64,000 nt of DNA from an uncultured Ignavibacteria bacterium (GTDB lineage Bacteria > Bacteroidota > Ignavibacteria > Kapaibacteriales > Kapaibacteriaceae): positions 44,794-108,793 of the forward strand of contig CAJAIA010000035.1 of the NCBI GenBank assembly GCA_903939735.1, given 5' to 3'. A program made the position numbers and the translations under genes. Below, piece by piece: positions 11,122 to 21,631 of the stretch (position 1 is the first letter of the stretch; every line of letters begins with the position of its first letter). Below the pieces are notes generated by a model. It did no database searches, was not told where the DNA came from, and saw only the letters and a list, made by a program, of their open reading frames with translations.

Positions 11122-11889
11122 ATGGATCTCGTACTCACATCAATCGCTGATGGTATTGGCACGATCGTCATGAATCGTGCTGAAAAGCGCAATGCGCTCA
11201 GCTCCGAGCTTGTTTCGGAACTGCATCAGGCCTTCACCTCCTTCGGAGCTGATCCCGACGTCCGCGTTATCGTATTGCGTGGCGACGGACCGGCGTTTTG
11301 TGCTGGTGCCGATCTGGCGTATTTGCAGCAGATCAGTGAGAACTCGCCACTCGAAAACCTTGCAGACTCCACCGACCTCAAGGACATGTTCCAATCGATC
11401 GTCGGGTGCTCCAAGCCCGTCATCGCAATGGTTCATGGTGCGGCAATTGCCGGTGGATGCGGGCTTGCAACCGTGTGCGACATCGTCGTGGCTGGACGCG
11501 AACGAGCGCTCTTCGGCTATTCGGAAGTGCGCATTGGATTCATCCCAGCCATCGTCATGGTGTACCTCGTGCGCAAGATCGGCGACACACAGGCGCGGCG
11601 ATTGGTATTGACAGCAGAGAACATTGGTGCCGAAGAGGCGCAGCGCCTAGGACTCATAACACACGTTGTGGATGATGCCGAGCTCGAGGCAACGACCATG
11701 TCGATCGCCCGAAGCATCGCTGCGAATAGTCCGTCGGCTATGGCCATGAGTAAAATGATGCTCGAGTCGGTTCACAGTATGTCGCTCGAAGCAGGGTTGC
11801 ACTATGCAACCGTCATGAATGCCCTTGCGCGTCAGACTGACGACTGCAAGGCAGGTATCGCGAAGTTTCTCAATTCAGCGAAGGGATGA
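11122..11889 (+). CDS. enoyl-CoA hydratase/isomerase family protein
   Basis: NRAEKRNALSSELV, GDGPAFCAGADLAYL, HGAAIAGGCGLATVCDIVVAG crotonase motifs. Confidence 0.92.
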   Translation: MDLVLTSIADGIGTIVMNRAEKRNALSSELVSELHQAFTSFGADPDVRVIVLRGDGPAFCAGADLAYLQQISENSPLENLADSTDLKDMFQSIVGCSKPVIAMVHGAAIAGGCGLATVCDIVVAGRERALFGYSEVRIGFIPAIVMVYLVRKIGDTQARRLVLTAENIGAEEAQRLGLITHVVDDAELEATTMSIARSIAANSPSAMAMSKMMLESVHSMSLEAGLHYATVMNALARQTDDCKAGIAKFLNSAKG

Positions 11890-11899
11890 TCACGTGGGA

Positions 11900-12787
11900 A
11901 TGATTGCAAGTGTTCGTGCAATGGTGCTCGTTGGAGCATTCGGATTGGTTGTTTCTGGGGCAATGGCTCAACAAGCTAATCTCAACCTCGAAGGCACCAT
12001 CCGGGACTCCGTCACCGGCAAGCCAGTAGGGTGTAAGATCTTCATCTACACACCGTCTGGCAAGCGTATCTCCATCTCCTCGAACAGCAAGGATGGATCG
12101 TACCTTCAAACGCTCTCCGAGGCCGGTCCGCACAAGGTTGCCTGCACAGGCTACAACGTCTATCGTAAAGAAGTGGTCGTCGAGATTCCTAAGGCTGAGA
12201 AGTTCAAGATCATCAAGCACGATATTTCAGTTCGCGAGGTTGTCGAGGGCTCGCAGTTAGCGTCCGTGATGAACGCGTTCGACCGCAATGCAGCAACGCT
12301 GACACCTGCCGGAAAGGCTGCCGTTGATCAGTTCAGCGAGATTCTGCGTGTCAACCAAGAAATGAACCTTGTTGTGACTGTTGCGCCCGATGAAGACCAG
12401 CTCACAATGGTCAAGGCACAGGCAGATGCTGCGTATGCAAAGGAACTTGATGCGTGGAAGAAAGCAACAAAGAAGCTCAAGAAGGGGCAGACAGCGCCCC
12501 CTGAACCAGTAAAGGCTGCCGACCCAGCAGATCCCAACACCGATCTGATTGCACGGCGCATCGCCACGATCAAGGAACTCACCAAGGCCGTGAAGATGGG
12601 CGACGTGCGTGTTTCCTACGTTGCTAAGCCACTCGCAGCACCAGTTGCACCAGCGCCAGTTACTCCGGCTGCCGTTGACCCGAAGAAAAAAGGCAAGGCA
12701 CCGGCGGCAAAAGCCGTAGCTCCTGTCGCACCAGCACAACCGACAATCGTTGTGACCATCGGCAAGGTGAAGAAGCTGTACGAATAA
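11900..12787 (+). CDS. secreted protein with carboxypeptidase-regulatory-like N-terminal domain and possible degenerate OmpA-like C-terminal region
   Basis: Signal MIASVRAMVLVGAFGLVVSGAMAQ; LEGTIRDSVTGKPVGCKIFIYTPSGKRISISSNSKDGSYLQTL; NAATLTPAGKAAVDQFSEILRVN resembles OmpA-family start; Ala/Pro/Lys-rich tail. Confidence 0.6.
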   Translation: MIASVRAMVLVGAFGLVVSGAMAQQANLNLEGTIRDSVTGKPVGCKIFIYTPSGKRISISSNSKDGSYLQTLSEAGPHKVACTGYNVYRKEVVVEIPKAEKFKIIKHDISVREVVEGSQLASVMNAFDRNAATLTPAGKAAVDQFSEILRVNQEMNLVVTVAPDEDQLTMVKAQADAAYAKELDAWKKATKKLKKGQTAPPEPVKAADPADPNTDLIARRIATIKELTKAVKMGDVRVSYVAKPLAAPVAPAPVTPAAVDPKKKGKAPAAKAVAPVAPAQPTIVVTIGKVKKLYE

Positions 12788-12934
12788 GCAGCGCTGGATT
12801 CCAGGTATTCATGTGCATAATCTCCGACCCCTTGGGCGCGGAGCGGGAGGTATATTTCGGACCGAAAACGTAACAGAACTGCGCGCTGTACGTCGTAGGA
12901 AGGAATGTTCACCGTTCCCTAAGGAATACCTGCC

Positions 12935-15454
12935 ATGGAAGGCAACTTTTCCAACCGAGTACAAGATGTGATCCGCCTTAGTCGGGAGGAAGCATTGCGT
13001 CTCGGACACGATTACATTGGCACCGAGCACCTGCTCCTCGGGATTATCCGCGAGGGCGAGGGTATCGGTGTTAAGATTTTGCGCAATCTCGGCGTTGAGC
13101 TCGGGAAGCTCAAGCGCGCGGTCGAGGATACGGTGCGTTCGATGAGCGGACCGTTGACGATCGGAAACATCCCATTGACGAAGCAGGCAGAGAAGGTGCT
13201 CAAAATCACCTATCTCGAGGCCAAGCTGTACAAGTCTGACGTCATCGGCACTGAGCACCTGTTGCTGTCATTGCTGCGCGACGAAGACAACATTGCTGCG
13301 CAGATTCTCGGTCAGTTCTCGGTGAACTACGATGCGGTGCGCAAGGAGCTCGACGCATACCTCAGCGGACGCCCAACGACGGGTCCGACCAGACCTGAAA
13401 AGGGGCCAAACGGAGGTCGTACGAAGGCCGCTCCGGAGCGTGCGAAGACGCCTGTGTTGGACAATTTCGGTCGTGACCTCACGAAGCTTGCGGTCGAAGG
13501 TAAGCTCGACCCCGTGATCGGACGCGACAAGGAAATCCAGCGCGTGGCGCAAGTTCTCTCGCGTCGCAAGAAGAACAACCCAGTCCTGATTGGTGAGCCC
13601 GGCGTCGGCAAAACTGCCATCGTCGAAGGTCTTGCGCTCCGGATCATTGATCGAAAAGTATCGCGTGTGCTCTTCGACAAGCGCATCGTGACGCTCGACC
13701 TTGCAGCACTTGTTGCTGGCACGAAGTATCGTGGTCAGTTCGAAGAGCGCATGAAGGCCGTGATGAACGAGCTTGAAAAGGCGAAGGACGTGATCCTCTT
13801 CATCGACGAGCTGCACACGATCGTCGGAGCAGGTGGTGCATCAGGCTCGCTTGACGCATCGAACATGTTCAAGCCAGCGTTGGCGCGGGGCGACATCCAA
13901 TGTATTGGTGCCACGACGCTCGACGAATACCGTCAATTCATTGAGAAGGACGGAGCACTCGACCGCCGCTTCCAGAAGATTGTTGTCGATCCGCCAACAG
14001 CCGATGAGGCCATGCAGATCCTGACGAACGTCAAGGAGCGCTACGAACAGCATCACGGTGTACGCTACACAGATGAAGCAGTACGTGCGTGTGTGCTTAT
14101 GGCAGACCGGTACATCACCGATCGATTCCTTCCAGACAAAGCGCTCGATGTGATGGATGAAGCTGGTGCACGAGTGCATCTCGGCAACATCAAGGTTCCG
14201 AAGGAAGTGCTTGAACTCGAAGAGAAGATCGAGGAAGTTCGTGTTCTAAAGAACTCAGTGGTCAAGTCCCAGAACTTCGAAGAAGCAGCGCGTTTGCGTG
14301 ATCTCGAGAAGAAGCATCAGGCTGACCTTGAAACGGCGAAAGAAGAATGGGAAAGCAAGTCGGGTGAGGTCGTCTTTGACGTAACTGAAGAAGACGTTGC
14401 TGATGTGATTGCGATGATGACCGGTATTCCGGTCAACCGCATTGCAGAGGGCGAGACAGCCAAGTTGCTCAAGATGGGTGAAGAGCTTCGTGCGCAGGTC
14501 ATCGGTCAAGACGAAGCCGTTGAGCATCTGGCTAAGGCTATTCGTCGTGCCCGTGCTGGACTGAAGGATCCGAACCGTCCAATCGGTTCATTCATGTTCT
14601 TGGGTCCGACCGGCGTCGGCAAAACCGAGCTTGCCAAAGCGCTCGCACGCTACATGTTCGACAGTGAAGACGCGCTCATCCGCATCGACATGTCGGAGTA
14701 CATGGAGAAGTTCACCGTATCGCGACTTGTAGGCGCACCTCCCGGGTATGTCGGGTACGAAGAGGGCGGACAGCTCACGGAGAAGGTTCGTCGCAAACCG
14801 TACTCGATTGTGTTGCTTGATGAAATCGAGAAAGCGCACCCGGATGTGTTCAACATCCTGTTGCAAGTGTTTGATGATGGTCAGCTCACGGACGGACTCG
14901 GACGTCGCGTTGACTTCAAGAACACGATTATCATCATGACATCCAACGTTGGCATGCGGGATGTAAAGGCCGGTGGTCGCATTGGCTTTACGACCGATGC
15001 TGCCACGGACGACTACGACAACATGAAGAGCACCGTGGAAGAGACCATGAAGCGGTTGTTCAATCCTGAATTCTTGAATCGTATCGACGAGTACGTGATC
15101 TTCCGTTCGCTCAAGAAGGAAGACATGTACAAGATCATCGATCTCCAGCTCAAGCGCGTGCTCAAGCGTCTTGCCGCGAAGAGCATTACGCTCGACTTGG
15201 CAAAGTCTGCGAAAGAGTTTCTTGCCGAGAAGGGCTTTGACGAAAAGTATGGTGCGCGTCCACTTCGCCGCACAATTCAGCGCTTCGTTGAAGATCCAAT
15301 CTCAGAGGAACTTCTCAAGGGCATGTTTACCGAGGGCTCTACGATTAAGGGCAAACTCGACAAGAAGACAAGCACCGTGGTGTTCTCGCTAGCCAAGCCA
15401 AAGGGCGGCGATGCACTCGAAGAACATGAAGAGGCCGAAGCGCACGAAGACTAA
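12935..15454 (+). CDS. clpC: ATP-dependent Clp protease ATP-binding subunit ClpC
   Basis: Clp N-domain repeats ([18 protein letters not shown]), Walker [16 protein letters not shown] and [18 protein letters not shown]-like [23 protein letters not shown]. Confidence 0.96.
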   Translation: MEGNFSNRVQDVIRLSREEALRLGHDYIGTEHLLLGIIREGEGIGVKILRNLGVELGKLKRAVEDTVRSMSGPLTIGNIPLTKQAEKVLKITYLEAKLYKSDVIGTEHLLLSLLRDEDNIAAQILGQFSVNYDAVRKELDAYLSGRPTTGPTRPEKGPNGGRTKAAPERAKTPVLDNFGRDLTKLAVEGKLDPVIGRDKEIQRVAQVLSRRKKNNPVLIGEPGVGKTAIVEGLALRIIDRKVSRVLFDKRIVTLDLAALVAGTKYRGQFEERMKAVMNELEKAKDVILFIDELHTIVGAGGASGSLDASNMFKPALARGDIQCIGATTLDEYRQFIEKDGALDRRFQKIVVDPPTADEAMQILTNVKERYEQHHGVRYTDEAVRACVLMADRYITDRFLPDKALDVMDEAGARVHLGNIKVPKEVLELEEKIEEVRVLKNSVVKSQNFEEAARLRDLEKKHQADLETAKEEWESKSGEVVFDVTEEDVADVIAMMTGIPVNRIAEGETAKLLKMGEELRAQVIGQDEAVEHLAKAIRRARAGLKDPNRPIGSFMFLGPTGVGKTELAKALARYMFDSEDALIRIDMSEYMEKFTVSRLVGAPPGYVGYEEGGQLTEKVRRKPYSIVLLDEIEKAHPDVFNILLQVFDDGQLTDGLGRRVDFKNTIIIMTSNVGMRDVKAGGRIGFTTDAATDDYDNMKSTVEETMKRLFNPEFLNRIDEYVIFRSLKKEDMYKIIDLQLKRVLKRLAAKSITLDLAKSAKEFLAEKGFDEKYGARPLRRTIQRFVEDPISEELLKGMFTEGSTIKGKLDKKTSTVVFSLAKPKGGDALEEHEEAEAHED

Positions 15455-15467
15455 TCGTGCGCTTCGG
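15435..15467 (+). terminator. 13-bp perfect hairpin spanning the clpC stop codon
   Basis: CCGAAGCGCACGA-AGACTAA-TCGTGCGCTTCGG; TAA stop lies in the loop; no strong U tract follows. Confidence 0.6.
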
Positions 15468-15496
15468 TGCTTTGCACCGAACAATACAATTGCACT

Positions 15497-16243
15497 GTGG
15501 CATTCGATCAAACTCTCCTCACCGCATATCTACGACAGCAGATACAGATGTACGGCCAGCACCAGTACGTTGTGCATGCCGATCCTGCTTCAGTTGTAGC
15601 TGATCTGAACACAGAGCCAGTACGCGACCACGAACCGGAAGTCACGGAGATTATCGAGATGCCTGCTTCATCGACAGAGAGCTGGGCGGTTGCGTCCACG
15701 CTCGGAGACTTGCACGACCAAATCTGTACCTGCATGCAGTGTCCACTTGGGCACACACGCACCAACTTCGTTTTTGGAAGTGGAAATCCGAACGCCGACA
15801 TCATGGTGATTGGCGAAGCTCCCGGTGCAGATGAAGATGAGCAGGGTTTGCCATTTGTTGGACGTGCCGGACAGTTGCTGACGAAGATCCTTGAAGCGGT
15901 GTCGCTCTCACGTGATGAAGTCTACATCTGCAACATCCTCAAGTGCCGTCCGCCGAATAACCGCAAGCCCCTTGCCGGCGAGACTGATCAGTGTGAGCCC
16001 TATTTGTGGAAGCAGATTGAACTCGTGCAGCCGAAGCTGATCCTTGCATTAGGATTGACTGCTGCCAACACGTTGCTCAAGAACAAAGAATCCATGACGA
16101 ATCTTCGCGGGAAGATTCACGACTATCATGGAATTCGTACGCTTGTTACCTACCATCCCGCAGCGCTGCTGCGCAATCCCGAATGGAAGAAGTTTACGTG
16201 GGACGACGTCAAACATCTTCGCAATCTCTATGATGCCTCATGA
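15497..16243 (+). CDS. uracil-DNA glycosylase, family 4-like (Fe-S)
   Basis: CTCMQCPLGHTRTNFVFGSGNPNADIMVIGEAPGADEDEQGLPFVGRAGQLL, ICNILKCRPPNNRKP, TYHPAALLRNP; GTG start proposed. Confidence 0.9.
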   Translation: MAFDQTLLTAYLRQQIQMYGQHQYVVHADPASVVADLNTEPVRDHEPEVTEIIEMPASSTESWAVASTLGDLHDQICTCMQCPLGHTRTNFVFGSGNPNADIMVIGEAPGADEDEQGLPFVGRAGQLLTKILEAVSLSRDEVYICNILKCRPPNNRKPLAGETDQCEPYLWKQIELVQPKLILALGLTAANTLLKNKESMTNLRGKIHDYHGIRTLVTYHPAALLRNPEWKKFTWDDVKHLRNLYDAS

Positions 16244-17265
16244 ACATTGCCGTACTCCTTGGCGGGATTAGTCCCGAACGCAACATCTCAATGGTCAGCG
16301 GTCGAGCCGCAGTGAATGCCTTGCGTTCGCTGGGCCACAATGTCCGTCCGATCGATCCATCGCTTGGTGCAACCTGCATCTTGAGCGACAGTGATCTTGC
16401 TGCGGCAACGCCACGCGCAGTAACCGATGAAGAGCTCGCTGCGTTTCGTCCATCAGCGCTGATGGAGTGCGTAACATCATCAGCCTTCGACGGTATCGAC
16501 TGCGCGTTCATTCTCCTGCACGGACGTTACGGTGAGGACGGGTACATTCAATCGCTCCTCGATCTACGCGGCATCCCATACACAGGCAGCACGATGCTCG
16601 CCAGTGCAGCTGCGATGGATAAGGGGCTTTCGAAGATGCTGTTTCAGGTTGCCGGAATTCCAACTGCGCCATGGGTGACAGTGACGCCTGATCAAGCCGG
16701 TGATCATGCGGTGATCGAGCAAGTTCTTGCAGAGATCGAGGGAGGCTTGGTTGTCAAGCCGAATGATCAGGGATCAACCGTTGGTATGACGATTCTTGAA
16801 TCACCGACTCTCGACACATTGAGCGAAGCAGTTCGTATTGCAGGACAGTTCTCATCGACAATCCTGATTGAGCGCTACATCTCTGGTCGTGAACTTACCG
16901 TTGCCGTGCTCGGCAACGACGCGCTTCCGATCATCGAGATCGCTCCGAAGGCAGGCTACTACGACTACACCAACAAGTACACCAAGGGAAACACCGAGTA
17001 CCACTGTCCGGCCGACCTGACGCCGGAAGTTGAGGATCATGTGCGCAACCTCGCCGTTGCTGCACATCATGTACTTGGGTGCCGAGCATACAGCCGCGTT
17101 GATTTCCGACTGCGTGAGGACAACATCCCGTTCTGCTTGGAAGTCAATACGATTCCTGGATTCACCGAAACAAGTCTGGTGCCGATGGCGGCACGCGCGG
17201 CCGACATGGAGTTTCCTGCGCTGTGTGAGGAGATCATGCGCTTGTCGGGTATCTTCGCAGCGTGA
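16240..17265 (+). CDS. ddl: D-alanine--D-alanine ligase
   Basis: LLGGISPERNISMVSG, LHGRYGEDGYIQSLLDLRGIPYTGS, FCLEVNTIPGFTETSLVPMAA; ATGA overlap with upstream gene. Confidence 0.95.
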   Translation: MNIAVLLGGISPERNISMVSGRAAVNALRSLGHNVRPIDPSLGATCILSDSDLAAATPRAVTDEELAAFRPSALMECVTSSAFDGIDCAFILLHGRYGEDGYIQSLLDLRGIPYTGSTMLASAAAMDKGLSKMLFQVAGIPTAPWVTVTPDQAGDHAVIEQVLAEIEGGLVVKPNDQGSTVGMTILESPTLDTLSEAVRIAGQFSSTILIERYISGRELTVAVLGNDALPIIEIAPKAGYYDYTNKYTKGNTEYHCPADLTPEVEDHVRNLAVAAHHVLGCRAYSRVDFRLREDNIPFCLEVNTIPGFTETSLVPMAARAADMEFPALCEEIMRLSGIFAA

Positions 17266-18263
17266 AAAACATACTCCTTACGGGCATCGGCAATGCCCTC
17301 GTCGATCTCGAATATCGCGTCACCGACGCCGAGCTTGCCAGCTTCGGCGTGAACAAGGGTGCGATGACGCTCACCGAACCGTCACGTCAGCACGACATGA
17401 TACAAGCGCTCGGCGAGCGCGACGTGCATCGCTGCAGTGGCGGATCTGCTGCAAACACCATCATCGCATTTGCACAGTTTGGTGGAAGCGCAGCATACGC
17501 ATCGCTCTTGGGTGCTGATCACTTCGGCAACTTCTACGCATCAGAGTTCAAGGATCTAGGAATCGTGCTGAACGCCGAACAGGTGAGTGGTGCGACAACC
17601 GGATCGTGTCTGGTGCTGATTACACCGGACAGTGAGCGAACACTCAACACCACGCTCGCGATCAACACAGATTTCTCGCCGCGTCACGTGGACGAGAACC
17701 TGATCAAGGCCAGCGAGTGGGTATACATCGAAGGCTACAAGCTGACAGATGATAACGGCGCTGAAGCTGTGGACCATGCGCTCTTCTACGCCAAGAAGCA
17801 CAACACACGCGTTGCGATCAGCTGTTCTGATGGGTTCATCATCGATGTCTTCGGCGATCGACTCCGCTCGGTGCTGCAGCGTGCAGACCTCGTGTTCTGT
17901 AACGAACGCGAGGGAACAGGTCTAGCGCAAACCGATTCGGTACACGATGCATACAACTACCTCGTAGCGACGTATCCCAACGCCGTGCTTACAGCCGGAG
18001 CCGAGGGTTCGCGTGTGCGCTGGAACGGACTCGATGCGCAGATCCCTGCGTACAAGGTTCAGCCGGTGGATACCACCGGTGCAGGCGACATGTATGCTGG
18101 AGCCTTCCTGTATGGCGTGCTCCATCGTCATCATCCAGAGCATGCTGGTCGATTGGCATCCTATGCTTCAGCGCAAGTTGTTGCGCAGTATGGTGCCCGA
18201 CTCCGCGCGAGCCACATCGACGTACGTGATACGGTACTTGCTAACGCCACAACCATTGCATAG
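17262..18263 (+). CDS. PfkB-family carbohydrate kinase (adenosine kinase-like)
   Basis: GIGNALVDLEYRV, HRCSGGSAANTIIAFAQFGG, PVDTTGAGDMYAGAFLYG; GTG start overlapping ddl stop. Confidence 0.9.
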   Translation: MKNILLTGIGNALVDLEYRVTDAELASFGVNKGAMTLTEPSRQHDMIQALGERDVHRCSGGSAANTIIAFAQFGGSAAYASLLGADHFGNFYASEFKDLGIVLNAEQVSGATTGSCLVLITPDSERTLNTTLAINTDFSPRHVDENLIKASEWVYIEGYKLTDDNGAEAVDHALFYAKKHNTRVAISCSDGFIIDVFGDRLRSVLQRADLVFCNEREGTGLAQTDSVHDAYNYLVATYPNAVLTAGAEGSRVRWNGLDAQIPAYKVQPVDTTGAGDMYAGAFLYGVLHRHHPEHAGRLASYASAQVVAQYGARLRASHIDVRDTVLANATTIA

Positions 18264-18272
18264 GTAACCCCC

Positions 18273-19619
18273 GTGGTCCGCTGTCGACATGCGCTTCTCA
18301 GTGTTGTGCTCTTCGTCCTGATAGCACCTGTGCTTTCAGCGCAGAGTGGTATGACGTACGATGAATTTGCGCGGCGCCTTACGCCTTACTTTGCGGAAGA
18401 GCTCATTCAAGACATACGTCCAGCACTTCCACAGGGCTCGGCGTATCGCATCTGGGGATGGGACGTCGGTGATTTCAGCGGCGACGGTAATTACGACCTC
18501 GCCATTTCGGTGAACGTCCTCGGCACGCGCAAGCGCGAAAACTTCGTCTACCTCTTCGTCGACACAGAGGGGTTCCTCGTGAACATCGGGAAGCTTCCGT
18601 TCGCCTACATCGATCTTCCCCTTGAGGTTGGTGTTGTTGTTAAGGAGCAGACCTGCTACATCACACAGAAACGACGAAGCGACGATTGGATGATTCGCGG
18701 ATATCGCTTTGGCGAAGGAAGCATCGTGCTCGTTGATGAGTTCGTGAGTGATCGTGTTGAGTCGTTCGGACATGAGACGTTTCGGTCGTACCAGACCCTT
18801 GAGACGCAGGAACGGTTTATCACCAACGATGGCGATCTGGCCTTTGCCACCGACTATGGTGTGATTCCGGCATACAGTCGCGGACGTCAGGTGTACGCCG
18901 GATATGTCCCTGAAATTGCTGCTTCGCGCATCAAGCATGTGGTCAATGGAGCGTTCTGGTGGACTGATGAGCGGGACGCGTCACTCCGAGCACGGGTGGT
19001 CTACGACAACGATTACCTGTATTTCCGGGTAACAGTCCAGGATTCGACCATTATTACCGGTTGGTGCGACACCTGTGCGGCCGACCGACTCGATATTTGG
19101 TTTGACGTGACGCCGGCCGACGAACTCGGTGGATCGAGGTATATCCAGAACATCAAACGGTCGACCATCACCCCACGGTCTAGCACCGATAGTGGGTTGT
19201 TCGCCTTCTCAATTCAGATTGGTGACTTTGGAGACCGACGGCCCACGATCAAGGTCAAAACAACCGATGATCTCGACCCGGCGCAGGACTCCGCCGTGCA
19301 GCGTGTTCGCGTTGTAACTGCTCCACGCACAGGGGGTTACGTCGTTAAGGTCCGCATCCCATTTGTCCTGCTCGGCTATGAACGCGCACCCGTCGAGGAC
19401 CAATCGATCACCGAGTTTGGGTGCACAATTGCCCTCTACGACGTCGACAATGAATTCCGACCAGACGAGACAAGTGTGGTCGCTACCAGCCCCATTCAAC
19501 CACTCAATCCGGCGACCTACGGAGCTATCCAATTCATCCCCGACGGGGGCTGGTATGGAGAAACCGTGAACATCTACACGGAATCTGTGCTCGGATCACT
19601 CCGAGAATTGGGTTTTTAG
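18273..19619 (+). CDS. secreted protein with CBM9-like/DOMON-type sugar-binding-like domain
   Basis: Signal HALLSVVLFVLIAPVLSAQ; GAFWWTDERDASLRARVVYDNDYLYFRVTVQDS...RLDIWFDVTPADE resembles CBM9-like region. Confidence 0.55.
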   Translation: MVRCRHALLSVVLFVLIAPVLSAQSGMTYDEFARRLTPYFAEELIQDIRPALPQGSAYRIWGWDVGDFSGDGNYDLAISVNVLGTRKRENFVYLFVDTEGFLVNIGKLPFAYIDLPLEVGVVVKEQTCYITQKRRSDDWMIRGYRFGEGSIVLVDEFVSDRVESFGHETFRSYQTLETQERFITNDGDLAFATDYGVIPAYSRGRQVYAGYVPEIAASRIKHVVNGAFWWTDERDASLRARVVYDNDYLYFRVTVQDSTIITGWCDTCAADRLDIWFDVTPADELGGSRYIQNIKRSTITPRSSTDSGLFAFSIQIGDFGDRRPTIKVKTTDDLDPAQDSAVQRVRVVTAPRTGGYVVKVRIPFVLLGYERAPVEDQSITEFGCTIALYDVDNEFRPDETSVVATSPIQPLNPATYGAIQFIPDGGWYGETVNIYTESVLGSLRELGF

Positions 19620-19685
19620 CCCATATACGAGCTATTTTTGCGCGCCATCAACGTTGGCTCTACCATGCATCAACGCGAGTCGGTA

Positions 19686-19904
19686 ATGCAACAACTCGCA
19701 CCCTATCTCACACTTGGGGTGCAGCTTGCCGCGGCGGTGTGTGTGAGTGCTGGAGTTGGATGGTGGATTGATGAAACATTTAGCACACAACCATGGGTGC
19801 TCCTTGGTGGTGTGGTGGTGGGATCAATTGTTGGACTGGTGCAGTTTTTTCGAGTTGTCGCACAACTCGGCAAGCGTGCACAGCGAGACGATCAAGCAAC
19901 CTGA
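19686..19904 (+). CDS. AtpZ/AtpI-family small membrane protein
   Basis: MQQLAPYLTLGVQLAAAVCVSAGVGWWIDETFSTQPWVLLGGVVVGSIVGL; adjacent to atp genes. Confidence 0.75.
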   Translation: MQQLAPYLTLGVQLAAAVCVSAGVGWWIDETFSTQPWVLLGGVVVGSIVGLVQFFRVVAQLGKRAQRDDQAT

Positions 19905-19925
19905 TGATTGGGAGAATGTAACGGC

Positions 19926-20300
19926 GTGGAAACAGCTGGGCCCTTGGTGGCAGTCCTAACAGCGTTGGGGATCTGTGTGATCAACACAGCGCTCGGATGG
20001 ATTGTATCACGTTTGGCGTTCGGCAAGGACCTCAACGCTTTTCTCGCAATGATCTTCGGTAGTCTTGGTGTTCGCTCGATCATCGTGATGGTGAGCGCAT
20101 GGTTCTGTCTGAGCGTTGTCAACATGCATCAAGTTGCATTCTCGTTAACGTTCGCGATTTCGTGCTTTGTGTTTCTCCTCGCGGAGATCTTTTTTTTTCA
20201 TCGGTCGTACGAGAACGCCAAGCGGCAATCACGCAGACCGGTGACGGATCTCTTGAAAAAAAAAACCTCTGACCTGATGTTGGTACCCGTATACCCATGA
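19926..20300 (+). CDS. ATP synthase subunit I-like membrane protein
   Basis: Four hydrophobic segments, position directly upstream of atpB with ATGA overlap; GTG start proposed. Confidence 0.6.
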   Translation: METAGPLVAVLTALGICVINTALGWIVSRLAFGKDLNAFLAMIFGSLGVRSIIVMVSAWFCLSVVNMHQVAFSLTFAISCFVFLLAEIFFFHRSYENAKRQSRRPVTDLLKKKTSDLMLVPVYP

Positions 20301-21328
20301 GCAATTCCGCGACCGCACAATCCGACTCTCTTCAGCATGCCCAACAAGGGCATGGCGCTGATGCCCATGCTAATCCAGAAGGAAGTGAGGTCTTTACCAC
20401 GCTTCTCAACTCGCTTGGTGACCACCACGAGTTGAACATCTTCTTCGGACACTACAAGATCCTCCCTGTGATGCTTGTAGACGACAACGGATTCCATGTG
20501 TATCCGAACGTTGATGCCATGGAGCAGGCTGGCGTGTACACGATGCACCACCCGGAGCATGCTCATCACATAGTAACAACGGCAACAGGAGCCAGCCCAA
20601 AGCTTGATCTGTCGATCACAAACTTCGTTGCCTATGAGTTCATCGCAATTCTGATTGCGACGATTGTCTTTGGTATCGCACGTGGTCGCTACATCAAGAA
20701 CGCACTCCAGGCACCGAAGGGTCTCCAGAACGTTGTTGAGTCACTCGTACTCTACGTCCGCGACGAAATCGTACGTCCAAACGTGGGCACTGATAAGCGT
20801 GCGCATCGTTTGATGCCGTACATCTTGGGCATCTTCTTCTTTGTTCTGACGCTCAATCTTGTTGGACTTATGCCGGGTTGCCACGCGGCTACCGGTGCAT
20901 TGGGCGTAACGGCTGCACTCGCACTCACAACGTTCATCGTGGTGAACTTTGTGGCCATCAAGGATGCTGGTATCAAGTCGTGGCTGCACCACTTGTTGGG
21001 TGGCGCGCCGTGGTACATGTTCCCAATCATGGTTCCGATCGAACTCATCTCGCTCTTCACAAAGCCGTTCGCGTTGATGATTCGTTTGTTCGCCAACATG
21101 ACGGCTGGTCACATCGTATTGATGTCGCTGGTGGGTCTGATCTTCTTCTTCAAGAGCTGGATGGTTACGCCGGTGAGCGTTGCGTTCTCCGTATTCATCT
21201 ACCTGCTTGAACTTCTAGTGGCCTTCCTTCAGGCCTACATCTTCGCAATGCTCGCATCAGTGTTCGTTGGACTCGCGCTTGGTGATCATGCAAAGGACGA
21301 TCATCACGGCGATGCACACGCGCACTAA
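20297..21328 (+). CDS. atpB: F0F1 ATP synthase subunit a
   Basis: PFALMIRLFANMTAGHIVL, LLELLVAFLQAYIFAMLASVFVGLA. Confidence 0.95.
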   Translation: MSNSATAQSDSLQHAQQGHGADAHANPEGSEVFTTLLNSLGDHHELNIFFGHYKILPVMLVDDNGFHVYPNVDAMEQAGVYTMHHPEHAHHIVTTATGASPKLDLSITNFVAYEFIAILIATIVFGIARGRYIKNALQAPKGLQNVVESLVLYVRDEIVRPNVGTDKRAHRLMPYILGIFFFVLTLNLVGLMPGCHAATGALGVTAALALTTFIVVNFVAIKDAGIKSWLHHLLGGAPWYMFPIMVPIELISLFTKPFALMIRLFANMTAGHIVLMSLVGLIFFFKSWMVTPVSVAFSVFIYLLELLVAFLQAYIFAMLASVFVGLALGDHAKDDHHGDAHAH

Positions 21329-21385
21329 CGTGTTCACAGATTTTCGAAACCAATTCACATTCACATCATCTCGGAGGTTTACACA

Positions 21386-21616
21386 ATGGAAGCAGTCGCA
21401 TTTGCATGGCTTTCTGCAGGTCTTGGTGTTGGCGTAACAGTATTCGGCGTAGGTACAGGTATCGGTCGTCTTGCGGCCGCTGCTCTTGAAGCCTCAAGCC
21501 GTCAGCCAGAAAACGCTGGTGACATCCGTACAACGATGATCATCGGTGCAGCTCTTATCGAAGGTGTTGCACTTCTCGCAGGCGTTATCTGTATTCTTCT
21601 CGCTGTGAAGAGCTAA
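21386..21616 (+). CDS. atpE: F0F1 ATP synthase subunit c
   Basis: 76 aa, two TM helices, EASSRQPENAGDIRTTMIIGAALIEGVALLAGVI. Confidence 0.95.
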   Translation: MEAVAFAWLSAGLGVGVTVFGVGTGIGRLAAAALEASSRQPENAGDIRTTMIIGAALIEGVALLAGVICILLAVKS

Positions 21617-21631
21617 CACAACGACGATTAT

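Noticed and set aside
21386-21616. Na+-dependent subunit c
   Set aside because: Segment around the ion-binding Glu (AALIEGVAL) lacks the expected Glu-Ser/Thr pair, so an H+-type ring is more likely
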